Shown here piece after piece: positions 50,227-60,999 of a stretch of DNA of 64,000 nucleotides. Position 1 is the stretch's first letter. Every line of letters begins with the position of its first letter. The notes below the pieces were generated by a model. The model worked only from the letters and a program-made list of their open reading frames with translations. It did no database searches and was not told the origin of the DNA. Made by a program: the position numbers and the translations under genes. Source of the DNA: Alkalimarinus coralli (GTDB taxonomy: Bacteria; Pseudomonadota; Gammaproteobacteria; Pseudomonadales; Oleiphilaceae); contig NZ_CP096016.1 of assembly GCF_023650515.1 (NCBI RefSeq), forward strand, positions 4,736,501 to 4,800,500, written 5' to 3'.

Positions 50227-52722
50227 CTAAAAAATATCCTCAGCTGTGATGGCGTCCTCCGTGGTCGCAGGCTGTATGTCCAGGGGGGTTGCAGTGCGTG
50301 TGGTTTCCGCTTTTGGAGCATTCTCCTTTCTAAATATCTCAAAGACCGTGCTCTGATCGCCCGCTTTAGCTAGCTTTCCTGTCTCTGTACTGATTTTAAC
50401 AGTGACAATGCCTTCTGGCTGTTTCATTGTTGCGTTATCGGTGTTTTTCAGCGCGACTCTCATATAATCTGTCCATATCGGAAGCGCCGCTGTTGCGCCA
50501 TATTCTCGTCTTCCAAGTGTTGAGGGTTGGTCAAAGCCAACCCAAACCGTTGTTGCCGTCTCGGTGTTGAAGCCAGAGAACCATGCATCTTTCTGATCGT
50601 TGGTCGTACCTGTTTTTCCTGCAAGGTCTGATCTCTTAAGTGCCAGAGCTCTTCTTCCGGTTCCCCTTTTTACTACATCCTTTAGCATGCTGTGCATAAT
50701 GTACGCGGTGCGCTCGTCAATTATTCTTTCTGCTTCGCTGTATGCGTGTAGGGGAGGGTGGGGGGCGCTCGCTTCCGCCAAGCTTAAAGGTTGAGGGCTA
50801 TCATTTGATAGGGGGGGGGCGATGCTGCCGTCCTGGCTGTCAGGAGTATTGATTTCCAGTTTTGCTATCGCTTCCGGGGTTAGTGTTGGGGAAGCCTGGA
50901 ATACAACCTCCCCTTTGCTGTTTTCTATTTTTTCGATGAAGTATGGCTCTGTTTTGTAACCCCCGTTGGCGATGGAGCTATAACCTATGGCAATCTCCAT
51001 TGGTGTGACACCGGCACTACCAAGCGCTAATGAAAGGTCGTTTGGCAGGGCTTCGCTATCAAAGCCGAAGCGGCTAACGAAGTTGCGTGTTGTTCGGATG
51101 CCGGTCTTTTTAAGCAGTCTTATTGATACAAGGTTGCGGGACTTATAAAGCGCCGTTCTTAGCCGTGTTGGCCCAAAAAATTTGCCACTTGAATTTTCCG
51201 GGCGCCAGGATGCCTCAAGATTTCTGTCTTCAAATACGATTGGCGCGTCATTAATTAAGGTGGCGGCTGTTGACCCGTTTTCCAGAGCGGCTAAATAGAT
51301 AAATGGTTTAAAGTTTGAACCTGGCTGCCGCTTGGCTTGCAGAGCACGATTATATTTACTTTGTGCAAAGTCATATCCGCCGACCAGTGCTTTAATGGCT
51401 CCGCTGGAAGGGGTGACAGATATAAGGGTTCCTTGGACTACTGGAACTTGGGCTAACCTCCAGCCCAGGTCTCCTTCTAGTTTCTTAATGCGTATCACAT
51501 CGCCAGGTTGAATGACGTCTGACACGCTTTTGGGTGTCGAACCTAGCCGGTTAACGCTTATGAATGGTCTGGCCCACTTAACTCCCTCGTAACCTAGAGT
51601 AACCTCGCCGTAGTCTTTGGTATAAAGTAGCGCCTGGTTACTTTTTATTTCAGTCACAACCGCAATGATCAAGTCACCGTAGTCATTCATGCTGTTGATT
51701 ACAGTGTTTATGTTTTCTGTCACAAACGGGCTGCCCAGCGATATCTTATTTTCAGGCCCACGATAGCCATGTCGCTCATCGTAGCCTTCCAGCCCTTTTC
51801 GTACGGCAGTATTAGCTGCTTCTTGTAACCTGCTGTTTATTGTCAGGTAGACGTTGAAACCTTCAGAGTAAGCTTCGTCACCGTATTTTTCTACGAGCAC
51901 TTTTCTAGCCATTTCAGCAAGGTAGGGAGCTTCTGTTTCGGGTTGAGAGCCATGGTATACAGCACTAATAGGTGTTTCCTGGGCGGTTGCGTGCTGATTA
52001 CTGTCGATAAACCCAAGATCCAGCATGCGGTCGAGGATCCAGTTCCTCCTAATGAGTGCGCGGGAGGGGTTTGCTATTGGGTTGTATTTGGAAGGGGCTT
52101 TTGGCAGGCCTGCGATCATCGCCATTTCAGCGAGTGTTAGTTTTTCGACAGTCTTTCCGTAATAAACTTGTGAGGCAGCCTCTATGCCATAAGCTCTGTT
52201 GCCCAGGTATATTTTATTGAAATAGAGCTCCAGAATTTCGTTCTTCGATAGTTCCTGTTCTATTTGTAGTGCTAAAAGAATCTCGTTGAACTTCCTGGTA
52301 AATGTTTTTTCTCGTGACAAAAAGAAATTTTTTGCAACCTGCATGGTAATTGTACTGCCACCAGATTGTATTCTTCCACTTGTTGCCAGCTGGGTTACTG
52401 CTCGTAAAAGGCCTTTTATATCAACGCCATGGTGTTCATAGAAACGGTTGTCTTCTGCTGCGATAAAGGCTTGCGAGAGTTTTTCGGGAACTTGGTCTAT
52501 TGTTATAGGTGATCTTCGCTTTTCGCCAAATTCTGCTATTAATTTATCGTCAGATGAAAAAATGCGTAAGGGGATTTGCAGTTGAGTGTATCTGAGTTGC
52601 TCAACATTAGGTAAGTTTGGGGTCAGGTAAAGGTAAAAAGATGCGACAAGCAAACCTGCACCGCAAAGACTTGTAACAAAAGACCAGCCCAAAAATCTAT
52701 AAAAACTCACAAAACGCAACAT
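50227..52722 (-). CDS. ponA: Penicillin-binding protein 1A
   Basis: An 831-residue bifunctional peptidoglycan synthase. After a short cytoplasmic part and a membrane helix (about 10-32) comes the transglycosylase domain (EDNRFYEHHGVDIKG with the catalytic Glu, GGSTITMQVAKN). An OB-like insert follows, then the transpeptidase domain with SxxK in PGSNFKPF and KTGTTNDQKDAWFSGF. The C-terminal linker before the last box contains a C9 run (G9 on the plus strand, 50811-50819). It is divergent from pilMNOPQ, as in Pseudomonas. Its activator in related bacteria is LpoA or LpoP; LpoB normally activates PBP1B. Confidence 0.95.
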   Translation of the reverse strand: MLRFVSFYRFLGWSFVTSLCGAGLLVASFYLYLTPNLPNVEQLRYTQLQIPLRIFSSDDKLIAEFGEKRRSPITIDQVPEKLSQAFIAAEDNRFYEHHGVDIKGLLRAVTQLATSGRIQSGGSTITMQVAKNFFLSREKTFTRKFNEILLALQIEQELSKNEILELYFNKIYLGNRAYGIEAASQVYYGKTVEKLTLAEMAMIAGLPKAPSKYNPIANPSRALIRRNWILDRMLDLGFIDSNQHATAQETPISAVYHGSQPETEAPYLAEMARKVLVEKYGDEAYSEGFNVYLTINSRLQEAANTAVRKGLEGYDERHGYRGPENKISLGSPFVTENINTVINSMNDYGDLIIAVVTEIKSNQALLYTKDYGEVTLGYEGVKWARPFISVNRLGSTPKSVSDVIQPGDVIRIKKLEGDLGWRLAQVPVVQGTLISVTPSSGAIKALVGGYDFAQSKYNRALQAKRQPGSNFKPFIYLAALENGSTAATLINDAPIVFEDRNLEASWRPENSSGKFFGPTRLRTALYKSRNLVSIRLLKKTGIRTTRNFVSRFGFDSEALPNDLSLALGSAGVTPMEIAIGYSSIANGGYKTEPYFIEKIENSKGEVVFQASPTLTPEAIAKLEINTPDSQDGSIAPPLSNDSPQPLSLAEASAPHPPLHAYSEAERIIDERTAYIMHSMLKDVVKRGTGRRALALKRSDLAGKTGTTNDQKDAWFSGFNTETATTVWVGFDQPSTLGRREYGATAALPIWTDYMRVALKNTDNATMKQPEGIVTVKISTETGKLAKAGDQSTVFEIFRKENAPKAETTRTATPLDIQPATTEDAITAEDIF

Positions 52723-52890
52723 GTTTTTCCTGACAACTGATGAATATATGTCTATTATTTAAGAAATTGCTTTAAATTGGCTTCATTATACGTGTTTTTT
52801 ATTAACGGTTTTAGTTAAGAATTGTTTAACTCTGCTGCGTTTCTTCATGTGTTGAGCTAATAAATAATTATAACTGTTTAGAACTTATAG

Positions 52891-53963
<1,073 letters not shown>

Positions 53964-53964
<1 letters not shown>

Positions 53965-54527
53965 TGGCAAAGATTAACCTCAGGCCCTGGCGAGAGGAGC
54001 TTAGGGCTGAAAGGCAGAAACAGTTTGTTGGTATTCTTGTTGGCGTTTTGATCATCGCTGTTGGGGCTGTCTTCCTATGGCAGGGGCATATGACTTCTGA
54101 AATTGAGTATCAGCAGTCCCGAAACAATTACCTTCAGTCTTCCATGACTATTCTTGATAAGAAGATTAAAGAAATAGAAGGACTAAAAAAGAAGAAAAAA
54201 GAGCTGTTGGCAAGAATGAAAGTTATTCAGAACTTGCAAGGTACTCGCCCTATCATAGTCAGAGTGTTCGATGAGCTTGTTAGGACGCTGCCAGATGGTC
54301 TTTATTATACTAAGCTCGACAAAAAGGGTGATCAGTTAAGTATTGTTGGGGTGGCAGAGTCAAATAATAGAATTGCTGGGGTAATGCGAAATTTTGAGGC
54401 GTCAGACTGGTTTGGCGACCCTAACTTAACGGCTGTTAAAGCTGTTGAAAAAGGAGAGCCGGCAAGTGAGTTTACTATGACAGTGGTTCAAAAAACTCCA
54501 GAAGATAAGAAGGAGGACAAGAAGTGA
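53964..54527 (+). CDS. pilN: Type IV pilus assembly protein PilN
   Basis: A 187-residue inner-membrane protein. The conserved N-terminal tail INLRPWREELRAERQKQF binds PilM. One membrane helix (about 22-42) is followed by a Lys-rich coiled coil (KKIKEIEGLKKKKKEL) and a ferredoxin-like periplasmic domain. The ATG shares its A with the pilM stop codon. The C-terminal TPEDKKEDKK tail is polar. Confidence 0.96.
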
Positions 54528-55144
54528 GTTTTGCAGAATCGCTTGAAAGTCTAAAGAATTTTGATGTCAATGACCTTGACTTCAACAATGCCGGGTCATG
54601 GCCCGGGCCAATAAAAGTTATTGTATGTTTGATCTTGGTTGCCGTGGTTGTTGGAGGTGGATACTGGTTTATAATTCAGGATCAGCTCTCTCAGTTGGAT
54701 CAGGTAAAAAGTAAAGAGACAGACCTTAAACAGCAGTTTGAATCAAAGGCATACAAAGTAGCCAACCTTTCAGCGTATAAATTGCAGATGCTTGAAATGG
54801 AAGAGTCGTTTGGAGCCTTGCTTAAACAGCTTCCTACAGACACCGAAGTGCCAGGGCTGTTGGAGGATATTACCAACACAGGGTTAGGTAGTGGTTTGGA
54901 GTTTAAGGAGATAAAGCTGAAGCCTGAAGCAAGAAAAGAGTTCTACATAGAGCTGCCTATCCAGATTTCTGTTCAGGGAACCTATCACGATATAGCTTCG
55001 TTTGTCAGTGGCGTTGCAAGCTTGCCTCGTATAGTGACTCTCCATGACTTTTCGATCTCTCCTGGGAAGGAGGGCGATGGCATCATGTCTATGGGAATAG
55101 AAGCAAAAACCTATCGTTATAAAGCAGGGGGGAGAGGTAAGTGA
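54524..55144 (+). CDS. pilO: Type IV pilus assembly protein PilO
   Basis: A 206-residue inner-membrane protein that dimerises with PilN. A short cytoplasmic part, one membrane helix (about 30-52), a coiled coil (QLSQLDQVKSKETDLKQQFE) and a ferredoxin-like domain (LPIQISVQGTYHDIASFVSGVASLPRIV) are visible. It starts with GTG inside the GTGA overlap with pilN. Confidence 0.96.
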   Translation: MSFAESLESLKNFDVNDLDFNNAGSWPGPIKVIVCLILVAVVVGGGYWFIIQDQLSQLDQVKSKETDLKQQFESKAYKVANLSAYKLQMLEMEESFGALLKQLPTDTEVPGLLEDITNTGLGSGLEFKEIKLKPEARKEFYIELPIQISVQGTYHDIASFVSGVASLPRIVTLHDFSISPGKEGDGIMSMGIEAKTYRYKAGGRGK

Positions 55145-55680
55145 ATACTAGAAACCTTCTGATTACACTGTGCGTGTCGGTAGTTTTATCTGGATGTAGT
55201 GGTGGCAACGGGTTTGCAGATTTAGACCAGTTTATGGCGGAAACCAAGGCAAAGCCACGAGGGAAAGTCGAACCGTTACCCGAGTTCAAGGCTTATCAAT
55301 CGTTTACGTATAGCGCGGCTAACCGGCGCGACCCATTTTCTCCACCTATTGATGTTGTGCTGAGTTCCGTGGTTGAGGAGAAACCTGAAAGCAATGTTAA
55401 ACCAGACTTTGATAGGCCAAAAGAGTTGCTGGAAACATTCGGGCTAGGCTCTTTGAAGATGGTGGGAACGCTGCAAAGGCAAGACGAAAACACCTTGTGG
55501 GCGTTGGTTAGTGACAGCGAAGGCGGTATTCATAGGGTGAAGCTTGGACAGTTTTTAGGAAAAAACCATGGGCGCATTGTTGCCATTGAAGAGAGTCAGC
55601 TTGAATTGATAGAAATTGTACCAAATGGTCGTGGCGGCTGGTTGGAAAGACCCCGTTCTATCTCTCTGGATGATCAGTAA
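55141..55680 (+). CDS. pilP: Type IV pilus lipoprotein PilP
   Basis: A 179-residue inner-membrane lipoprotein linking PilNO to the PilQ secretin. The lipobox is LSGC. After a disordered linker the HR-like domain holds RRDPFSPP and LGSLKMVGTLQRQDENTLWALV. It starts with GTG in a GTGA overlap with pilO and ends right before pilQ. Confidence 0.95.
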   Translation: MNTRNLLITLCVSVVLSGCSGGNGFADLDQFMAETKAKPRGKVEPLPEFKAYQSFTYSAANRRDPFSPPIDVVLSSVVEEKPESNVKPDFDRPKELLETFGLGSLKMVGTLQRQDENTLWALVSDSEGGIHRVKLGQFLGKNHGRIVAIEESQLELIEIVPNGRGGWLERPRSISLDDQ

Positions 55681-55695
55681 TTGGAAGGGGGTATA

Positions 55696-57804
55696 ATGAA
55701 TATTTTAAATGCTGAAATCGATAATAAACAATTGAGGTCGAAAAATAATATGTATTATCGGGCGTTAGTGCTGCTGAGCGCGGTTTGCTTGTCTCTATTT
55801 TCAATTCAGGCTAGTGCGGTTGTATTGAAAGATATCAGTTTTGCTTCCCTTGCAGGGGACAGAACAGAAGTGACGCTTGCTTTTGATGGCGTTCCTCCTG
55901 AGCCCAAGGGTTATACCATCGAAAAACCGGCGAGAATAGCGCTGGATCTGGCGGGGGTAACCAACTCGCTTAGCGCGAAATATCATAGTTTAGGCGTGGG
56001 AAATGCCCAGGGGTTAACCGTTGTCAGTGCGAAAGACCGAACCCGGCTTATTGTTAATCTGGTTGAGTTGGTTCCCTATGCTTCAACCGTTGACGGTAAC
56101 AATATTGTCTTGATGATCGGGTCATCGGACGCCCCTAAAGGTGCGCGTGCAGGGAGTGTAAAGCCCGCTTCAACTTCGTCGTCCTCTTCTGCTTCAGAGC
56201 CTACAGTCAATAATGTTGATTTTAGGCGAGGGGAGAAAGGAGATGGGCAAATTGTGTTGACGCTATCGTCCTCAAAGATTGATGTTGATATGTCTGAAGA
56301 GGGGGGGGTTATTAAGCTAGCCCTGCCTGGGGTGTCTCTTCCTGTTTCGCTTCAACAGCGTTTAGATGTGGTTGACTTTGCGACCCCGGTTAAGCGTGTA
56401 GACTCTAAGATGACTGCGAGCGGCGCAGAAATTTCTATTAAAGCTCAGGGTAACTACGATTACTTGGCTTATCAGGCTGATAACCAGTTTACTATTAGTG
56501 TAGAAGAGCTTTCTGCTGAGGAAGTAGATCAGCGTAAAAAAGATAAGTTTCCTTACACTGGCGAAAAGCTGTCGCTCAATTTTCAAGACATTGAGGTTCG
56601 ATCAGTCTTGCAGTTAATTGCTGACTTTACGGGGCTTAATTTGGTTGCCAGTGATACCGTCGGTGGGCGTATAACCCTAAGGTTGCAAAATGTACCTTGG
56701 GATCAGGCGCTCGAACTTGTTTTGAAAACAAAAGGGTTAGATAAACGTAAAATAGGTAACGTGCTGTTAGTTGCGCCTGCAGACGAGATTGCGGCGAGAG
56801 AGAAATTAGAACTTGAAACTAATAAACAGGTTGCAGCATTAGCTCCCGTGCGGCTGGAAGTTATTCAGGTCAACTATGCAAAAGCTGAGGATATTGTGGC
56901 TTTGTTGCAGGCTGACAAGGAGTTGATATCAGGGCGAGGGTTTATTTCGTCTGATGAAAGAACTAACACAATAAGTGTGAGGGAGACTGCGGATAAACAG
57001 GAGCAGATTCGCCGGCTAATTGCGACTTGGGATATTCCAGTAAGACAGGTGCTTATTGAGGCGCGGATCGTTAAAGCAAGGACTAATATCGCAAGTGATC
57101 TGGGTGTGCAGTGGGGTGGAGCTGTTGTTGACTCAGGCACCAATCACGTCGGTTTCGGCGGCGGCAGCTACACTACTACGTCTGAAATCTCGCAAGGAGA
57201 GACAATTACATTTCCAGCGGCGAATGTGGTTGATTTGGGTGTGAGCAAGGCAGGTGCATCTTCGTTTGCTCTAGGTTTCACAAATGACCACGTATTATTG
57301 CAAATGGAACTATCTGCACTTGAGTCTGATGGTCGTGGAGAAGTTGTTGCTCAGCCCAAGATAGTAACGGCAGACCGTCAAACGGCGACGATTAAATCGG
57401 GCGAGGAAATTCCTTATCAGGAAGCTTCATCAAGTGGTGCTACATCAGTGTCCTTTAAAGAGGCTGTATTGTCGCTTGAGGTTACTCCTCAGATTACGCC
57501 TGATGGCAAGGTTATTATGGATCTAAAGATCAATCAGGATAACCGTGGTGAGGTGACGGCGGGAATACCAAGTATTGAAACCAATGAAATTGTTACTCAG
57601 GTGCTGGTTGGTAATGGTGAGACCGTCGTACTTGGTGGCATATTCCAAACAGAAGTGGGTACAACGATAACGAAAACACCATTTTTAGGGGATATTCCTT
57701 ATCTAGGTACGCTCTTTAAACGAACCGAAAAGATTGACGAGAGGGCGGAGTTGTTAATTTTCATTACACCAAAGCTGCTAAATAGGGGGTTAATAGATAA
57801 CTAA
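55696..57804 (+). CDS. pilQ: Type IV pilus secretin PilQ
   Basis: A 702-residue outer-membrane secretin. The signal part ends near SIQASA; two AMIN domains (about 40-260) bind peptidoglycan. STN/N0 follows (YTGEKLSLNFQDIEVRSVLQLIADFTGLN), then N1 and the secretin pore domain with VAQPKIVTADRQTATIKSGEEIPYQE, ending QVLVGNGETVVLGGIFQ and a final amphipathic stretch. The ATG at 55696 follows GGAAGGGG; TTG at 55681 is rejected. A run of eight G lies in the AMIN region (about 56302). A strong terminator follows. Confidence 0.95.
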   Translation: MNILNAEIDNKQLRSKNNMYYRALVLLSAVCLSLFSIQASAVVLKDISFASLAGDRTEVTLAFDGVPPEPKGYTIEKPARIALDLAGVTNSLSAKYHSLGVGNAQGLTVVSAKDRTRLIVNLVELVPYASTVDGNNIVLMIGSSDAPKGARAGSVKPASTSSSSSASEPTVNNVDFRRGEKGDGQIVLTLSSSKIDVDMSEEGGVIKLALPGVSLPVSLQQRLDVVDFATPVKRVDSKMTASGAEISIKAQGNYDYLAYQADNQFTISVEELSAEEVDQRKKDKFPYTGEKLSLNFQDIEVRSVLQLIADFTGLNLVASDTVGGRITLRLQNVPWDQALELVLKTKGLDKRKIGNVLLVAPADEIAAREKLELETNKQVAALAPVRLEVIQVNYAKAEDIVALLQADKELISGRGFISSDERTNTISVRETADKQEQIRRLIATWDIPVRQVLIEARIVKARTNIASDLGVQWGGAVVDSGTNHVGFGGGSYTTTSEISQGETITFPAANVVDLGVSKAGASSFALGFTNDHVLLQMELSALESDGRGEVVAQPKIVTADRQTATIKSGEEIPYQEASSSGATSVSFKEAVLSLEVTPQITPDGKVIMDLKINQDNRGEVTAGIPSIETNEIVTQVLVGNGETVVLGGIFQTEVGTTITKTPFLGDIPYLGTLFKRTEKIDERAELLIFITPKLLNRGLIDN

Positions 57805-57833
57805 TCTTTAACTCTCTCCGTCTCTTCTAGAAA

Positions 57834-57866
57834 CAAAAAACCTCGTAGGAGACTATGAGGTTTTTT
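57834..57866 (+). terminator. Strong intrinsic terminator after pilQ
   Basis: AAAAAACCTC and GAGGTTTTTT form a 10-bp stem around an inner GTA...TAT pair and small loop, 57835-57865. It closes the pilMNOPQ unit, so aroK and aroB must be transcribed from their own promoter. Confidence 0.9.
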
Positions 57867-58015
57867 GCTTAGTTATAATCATATAGATCTAAAGCTAAGA
57901 AGCGCTTATTATTGCTTTACAGCCTAACACAGCTTTCCTTCATCAGCTTCCTGTACTCCTCGCAAAGCAATCGGCAACGAAAGTCGTCCTGTGTACTTTG
58001 AGGGCAAAAAACATG

Positions 58016-58600
58016 TCAAAACAACTTTAGGAGTAGGCGAAAGTTGTAACACCCGGCGGTTAGCACGGCATTCTGCTTGTCACCCAGTTCACCCTTAAGT
58101 CTATTTCTTTCTAGCTGCCCATCTGACTTCATGTGATCGGTGATCGGTTCCACTAGGTTTCGTTTCCCCAGCTCTATCTTGGTGATGCCCGTTACGCGCC
58201 GTTTTTGGCCTGGACGGAAGGCGTTATGTTTGTGTGGGTAGTTATGGCCGCGATAACATCAACCCATTCAAACTCTTTCTGGCATTGTCATCAGTGATGA
58301 TTTTCATGCCTTCCATCAACGGTCTTAGTGTATGACCATCGTAAGGTCGATCATGTAGGGCAGCTGCATGAAGAACAAAGTGACCATCGAATGTTCGACT
58401 AATATTAGCGGTGACTGAAACCTCGCAGCCAAACTCATAGAGTCTGTCGGCCTTGCCTTTGCCAATACATTAAACTCCAGAGGTGCAATGGTAGGGCTTG
58501 ATCTTCGAATTTCTTTTTTGATGATAGGCATATTAATGATTTGGACTAAACGGACTTGAAACTGGTCATCTGAGGCGATGTCTGGAGGGGGGGGGCGTGA
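58016..58600 (-). pseudogene. Decayed IS5-type transposase, internally deleted and frameshifted
   Basis: Minus-strand fragments of one transposase lie in different frames. Near 58540-58600 is an N-terminal piece (SDDQFQVRLVQIINM). Then CIGKGKAD and YEFGCEVSVT (58425-58439 for the latter's start), HDRPYDGHTLRPLMEGM to about 58260, and GQKRRVTGITK ... LVEPITDHMKSDGQL ... KGELGDKQNAVLTAGCYNFRLLLKLF to a stop at 58016. In intact relatives these pieces are in the same order, but about 200 residues between the first two are missing here. A run of nine G (58587-58595) adds a further break. No clear terminal inverted repeats were found. Confidence 0.8.
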
Positions 58601-58972
58601 TTTCCGTATCTCAAATTGCAAGGTTTTGAATGCTATATTCAAAAAAGCTTGCAATTTAAATTACCGAATTAATAGCCAGGAGACCAGCCTGGATCTATCC
58701 TGAGAGGCTTTTTGTCAGGTAACTAAATAGGAAATAGATGGCCTGTGACGGTCAATACAATGTTACGAGGTCTATAATTCCCTTAGTAATTGATTTTCTG
58801 GGGTAATGCTGCTTGTTTAAGTTGTTAGCTGTCTATTGGTAACAATTTTGATTGCTTGATCCTGGTGGCGTGTGTGGTGATTTCTATTTGAGGGGGAATA
58901 GAGGAAGTCTCTGGCATGTAAAAGAAGGGGATAGAAGCCTGCCTTTAAGAGGCAGGCTTCTATTTTTTCTGG
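58601..58972. other. Non-coding remnant DNA between the IS fragment and the Ig-like gene
   Basis: About 370 bp with no supported gene. A minus-strand frame reaches 58654 but is part of the decayed transposase. A 12-bp hairpin (TAGAAGCCTGCC / GGCAGGCTTCTA, about 58932-58962) followed by ATTTTTT on the plus strand lies just after the Ig-like gene's stop and may terminate transcription from either side. Confidence 0.6.
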
Positions 58973-60667
58973 TTATGGGATAATAGTAATATTAGCTTCG
59001 TTGCTTGCTTTGGAGTCATCTGAGTTGGTGACTTTAACGGTTAACTTGCCATCTGTTCGAGCCCCAATCTCAACAATCGTTGGCAATACGCTTCTATCAC
59101 TAATGTCAGTTGAGGCTACGGTTTCAATCCCAGAAATTTCATATTTCGTACCGTCTGCTGGCGCGTTTCCATACCAGTCGGTTATGACTACGCAAAGTTT
59201 GTCTACAGCTCTGAGGCTGAATGTGGTCCCTCGATCTAAGCCATTGCAGTCTGTAAAAGTTATGTCCTCATTTCGCGTTAGCCCTGAGTATGAGAATTCC
59301 TCTGAGATAAATATGTCAGCTAACGCCGCGCAATGCCCCTCTGCTTTTGTTGTATCTGTACATCTTACTCCTCTAAACTTGCTAGAGGGGGATGCGGTAT
59401 ATGCTTTGTTTTGATCCCAGTCGACGTACTCCTCACCAGAATCCCTCACTCCATTCCAGTTTGCATCGACGAATGCTTCACCTAGGGCGGTGTAAGTTTC
59501 AACGGGGCTGGTATTGGTTCCGTCGAATAGACCGTTGGCATTATTGTCTGGTGAGGTTTGCTCTTCGCCTTTCATGGTGGCCATAATGGCAAACTTGCCA
59601 TTAGAGTCAGTAGCTCGTGGTGCCTGGCTTCTCCACTTAGCAGTGCAAGAGCCTGTGCCGCCCGAAATGGTGCAGTCTGGGTCAATCTGCCCTGCAGACG
59701 TATAAAAAACGACTTTAGAGCCATCCGGTATAGGGTTTAAGTAGTAGTCAGAAACTCGAACCACTACTTCGATCTCTTCCCCGTCGGAAATGCCTGCGGG
59801 AGGGTTGTGCCTACTCGCAGATATGGAAAGCGTTTGTTGTGCTGCAATGCCTGTACTGATCGATATTGCATCAGACGTTGTTTGGAGTGTTGGGTTGGAA
59901 TCCAGACTGGCACTTACAGCGACTGATGCCTTCGTCGTGCCCGAGTTAACAAGTGCTTTTGCTATGCCATTGGAGTCAGAGGTATCGCTAGACGCTACCA
60001 ATTCGATTCCGCCTGTTGTATTGGATAGAGAAAAATTTACCTTTTCGCCTTGAATTGGCAGGTTTGCTTTGTCTGTCACCTTAAATTCGAAAACTGCTGT
60101 TGTAACAAGCCCGGAACCGCCAAGATTTTTAAGTGCAATGTTTTTTGGGTTAACAGAGCTGAAAGAAAGGCTGCCCGCGTCAGCTGAAACTATCAGCAGA
60201 GTAGCATTTGCGCTACTACCGTTTGCTAAGGATGCTGTTATACTGTCCGTGCCTGAGCAGCCTGTTGCGGTATAGGTTACTTGCGCGGTGCCAGTGCTTG
60301 TGGTAACAGATTCAGTTAAATTTGCCAAACCGTTAGCTGCACAGGTAGACGTAAAGTTAATTGTTGTTGGTGATTCAGTGTAAAGAGTATTGTCGGCAGA
60401 GTTAACCGCATTTACAGATACCGTGGTTTGACCGTTAGCTGAAAGAGTACTAACCCCAAGCTCTATTTGACCTTGAAGAAAAGAATCTTCTGTTCCTGTT
60501 CCTAGCGCTAGAGCCACGTTTTCGCTGGTCGCTCCATCGCTTTCGCTTGACGATGTACACCCGTTAGTATTCTCAGCGCATAGACTTCTGTCGTTGGAGC
60601 CCCCGCCACCGCAGGCGGAAAGGAATAGGGTTGCTGTAATTGGGATTAAGAATTTTGACAAGTGCAT
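58973..60667 (-). CDS. Ig-like (Big-type) repeat surface lipoprotein
   Basis: A 564-residue lipoprotein: signal (MHLSKFLIPITATLFLSAC with lipobox), then Gly4 and a Ser/Gly-rich spacer, then three or four bacterial Ig-like beta-sandwich repeats with the Big_1-type phrases TVSVNAVNSADNT, VFEFKVTDKANLPIQGEKVNFSL, VVVRVSDYYLNPIPDGSKVVFY and ITDWYGNAPADG. One loop, DANWNGVRDSGEEYVDWD, looks like a calcium-binding Asp/Asn loop. Such proteins are usually adhesins or surface scaffolds. It lies on the opposite strand inside the normally joined pilQ-aroK region, next to an IS remnant, so it was probably acquired. Confidence 0.8.
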   Translation of the reverse strand: MHLSKFLIPITATLFLSACGGGGSNDRSLCAENTNGCTSSSESDGATSENVALALGTGTEDSFLQGQIELGVSTLSANGQTTVSVNAVNSADNTLYTESPTTINFTSTCAANGLANLTESVTTSTGTAQVTYTATGCSGTDSITASLANGSSANATLLIVSADAGSLSFSSVNPKNIALKNLGGSGLVTTAVFEFKVTDKANLPIQGEKVNFSLSNTTGGIELVASSDTSDSNGIAKALVNSGTTKASVAVSASLDSNPTLQTTSDAISISTGIAAQQTLSISASRHNPPAGISDGEEIEVVVRVSDYYLNPIPDGSKVVFYTSAGQIDPDCTISGGTGSCTAKWRSQAPRATDSNGKFAIMATMKGEEQTSPDNNANGLFDGTNTSPVETYTALGEAFVDANWNGVRDSGEEYVDWDQNKAYTASPSSKFRGVRCTDTTKAEGHCAALADIFISEEFSYSGLTRNEDITFTDCNGLDRGTTFSLRAVDKLCVVITDWYGNAPADGTKYEISGIETVASTDISDRSVLPTIVEIGARTDGKLTVKVTNSDDSKASNEANITIIP

Positions 60668-60999
60668 GTAGTTAAGTCCTTGGGGTGAGACCCTTAAACA
60701 AGATGAAGGTGTTTAGTTTGCTTGGCTAAATATATTTTTATAGTCAGTATATAAATAGTTAGTTAGCTTCTACTTTTATGCAATTGTGGAGAATTATAGC
60801 ACAACTATTTGTTTAGCAATATTTATTGTGGTATGGCTATTTGTAGGTTTTTTGTATCAAATGCTAGATTTCGATGGTGTATAGCACTAGCAAGCCAAAA
60901 TTTTTATTAAGCAACAAAAAACGGTTGTGGTATGCTTTCTACCTATTTGTGTTACTAAAAAATGGGCTAAGGTCCTTAACGGCATAATTGCAGGTATTA
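60668..60999 (+). other. AT-rich promoter region of aroK
   Basis: About 330 bp, strongly AT-rich, between the Ig-like gene's start and aroK. It must hold both promoters. On the plus strand GGTATGCTTT near 60931 includes a TATGCT-like -10. No gene is visible. Confidence 0.45.

Noticed and set aside
55681-55695. TTG start for pilQ
   Set aside because: The ATG at 55696 has a strong ribosome site (GGAAGGGG), which overlaps the TTG.
58325-58654. 109-codon frame as an intact gene
   Set aside because: It strings together out-of-frame parts of a decayed transposase; the recognisable motifs are in the other frames.
58932-58966. Hairpin near the Ig-like gene as a clear terminator of that gene
   Set aside because: Its T-run is on the plus strand while the gene is on the minus strand; direction is uncertain, so it is only mentioned with the surrounding region.
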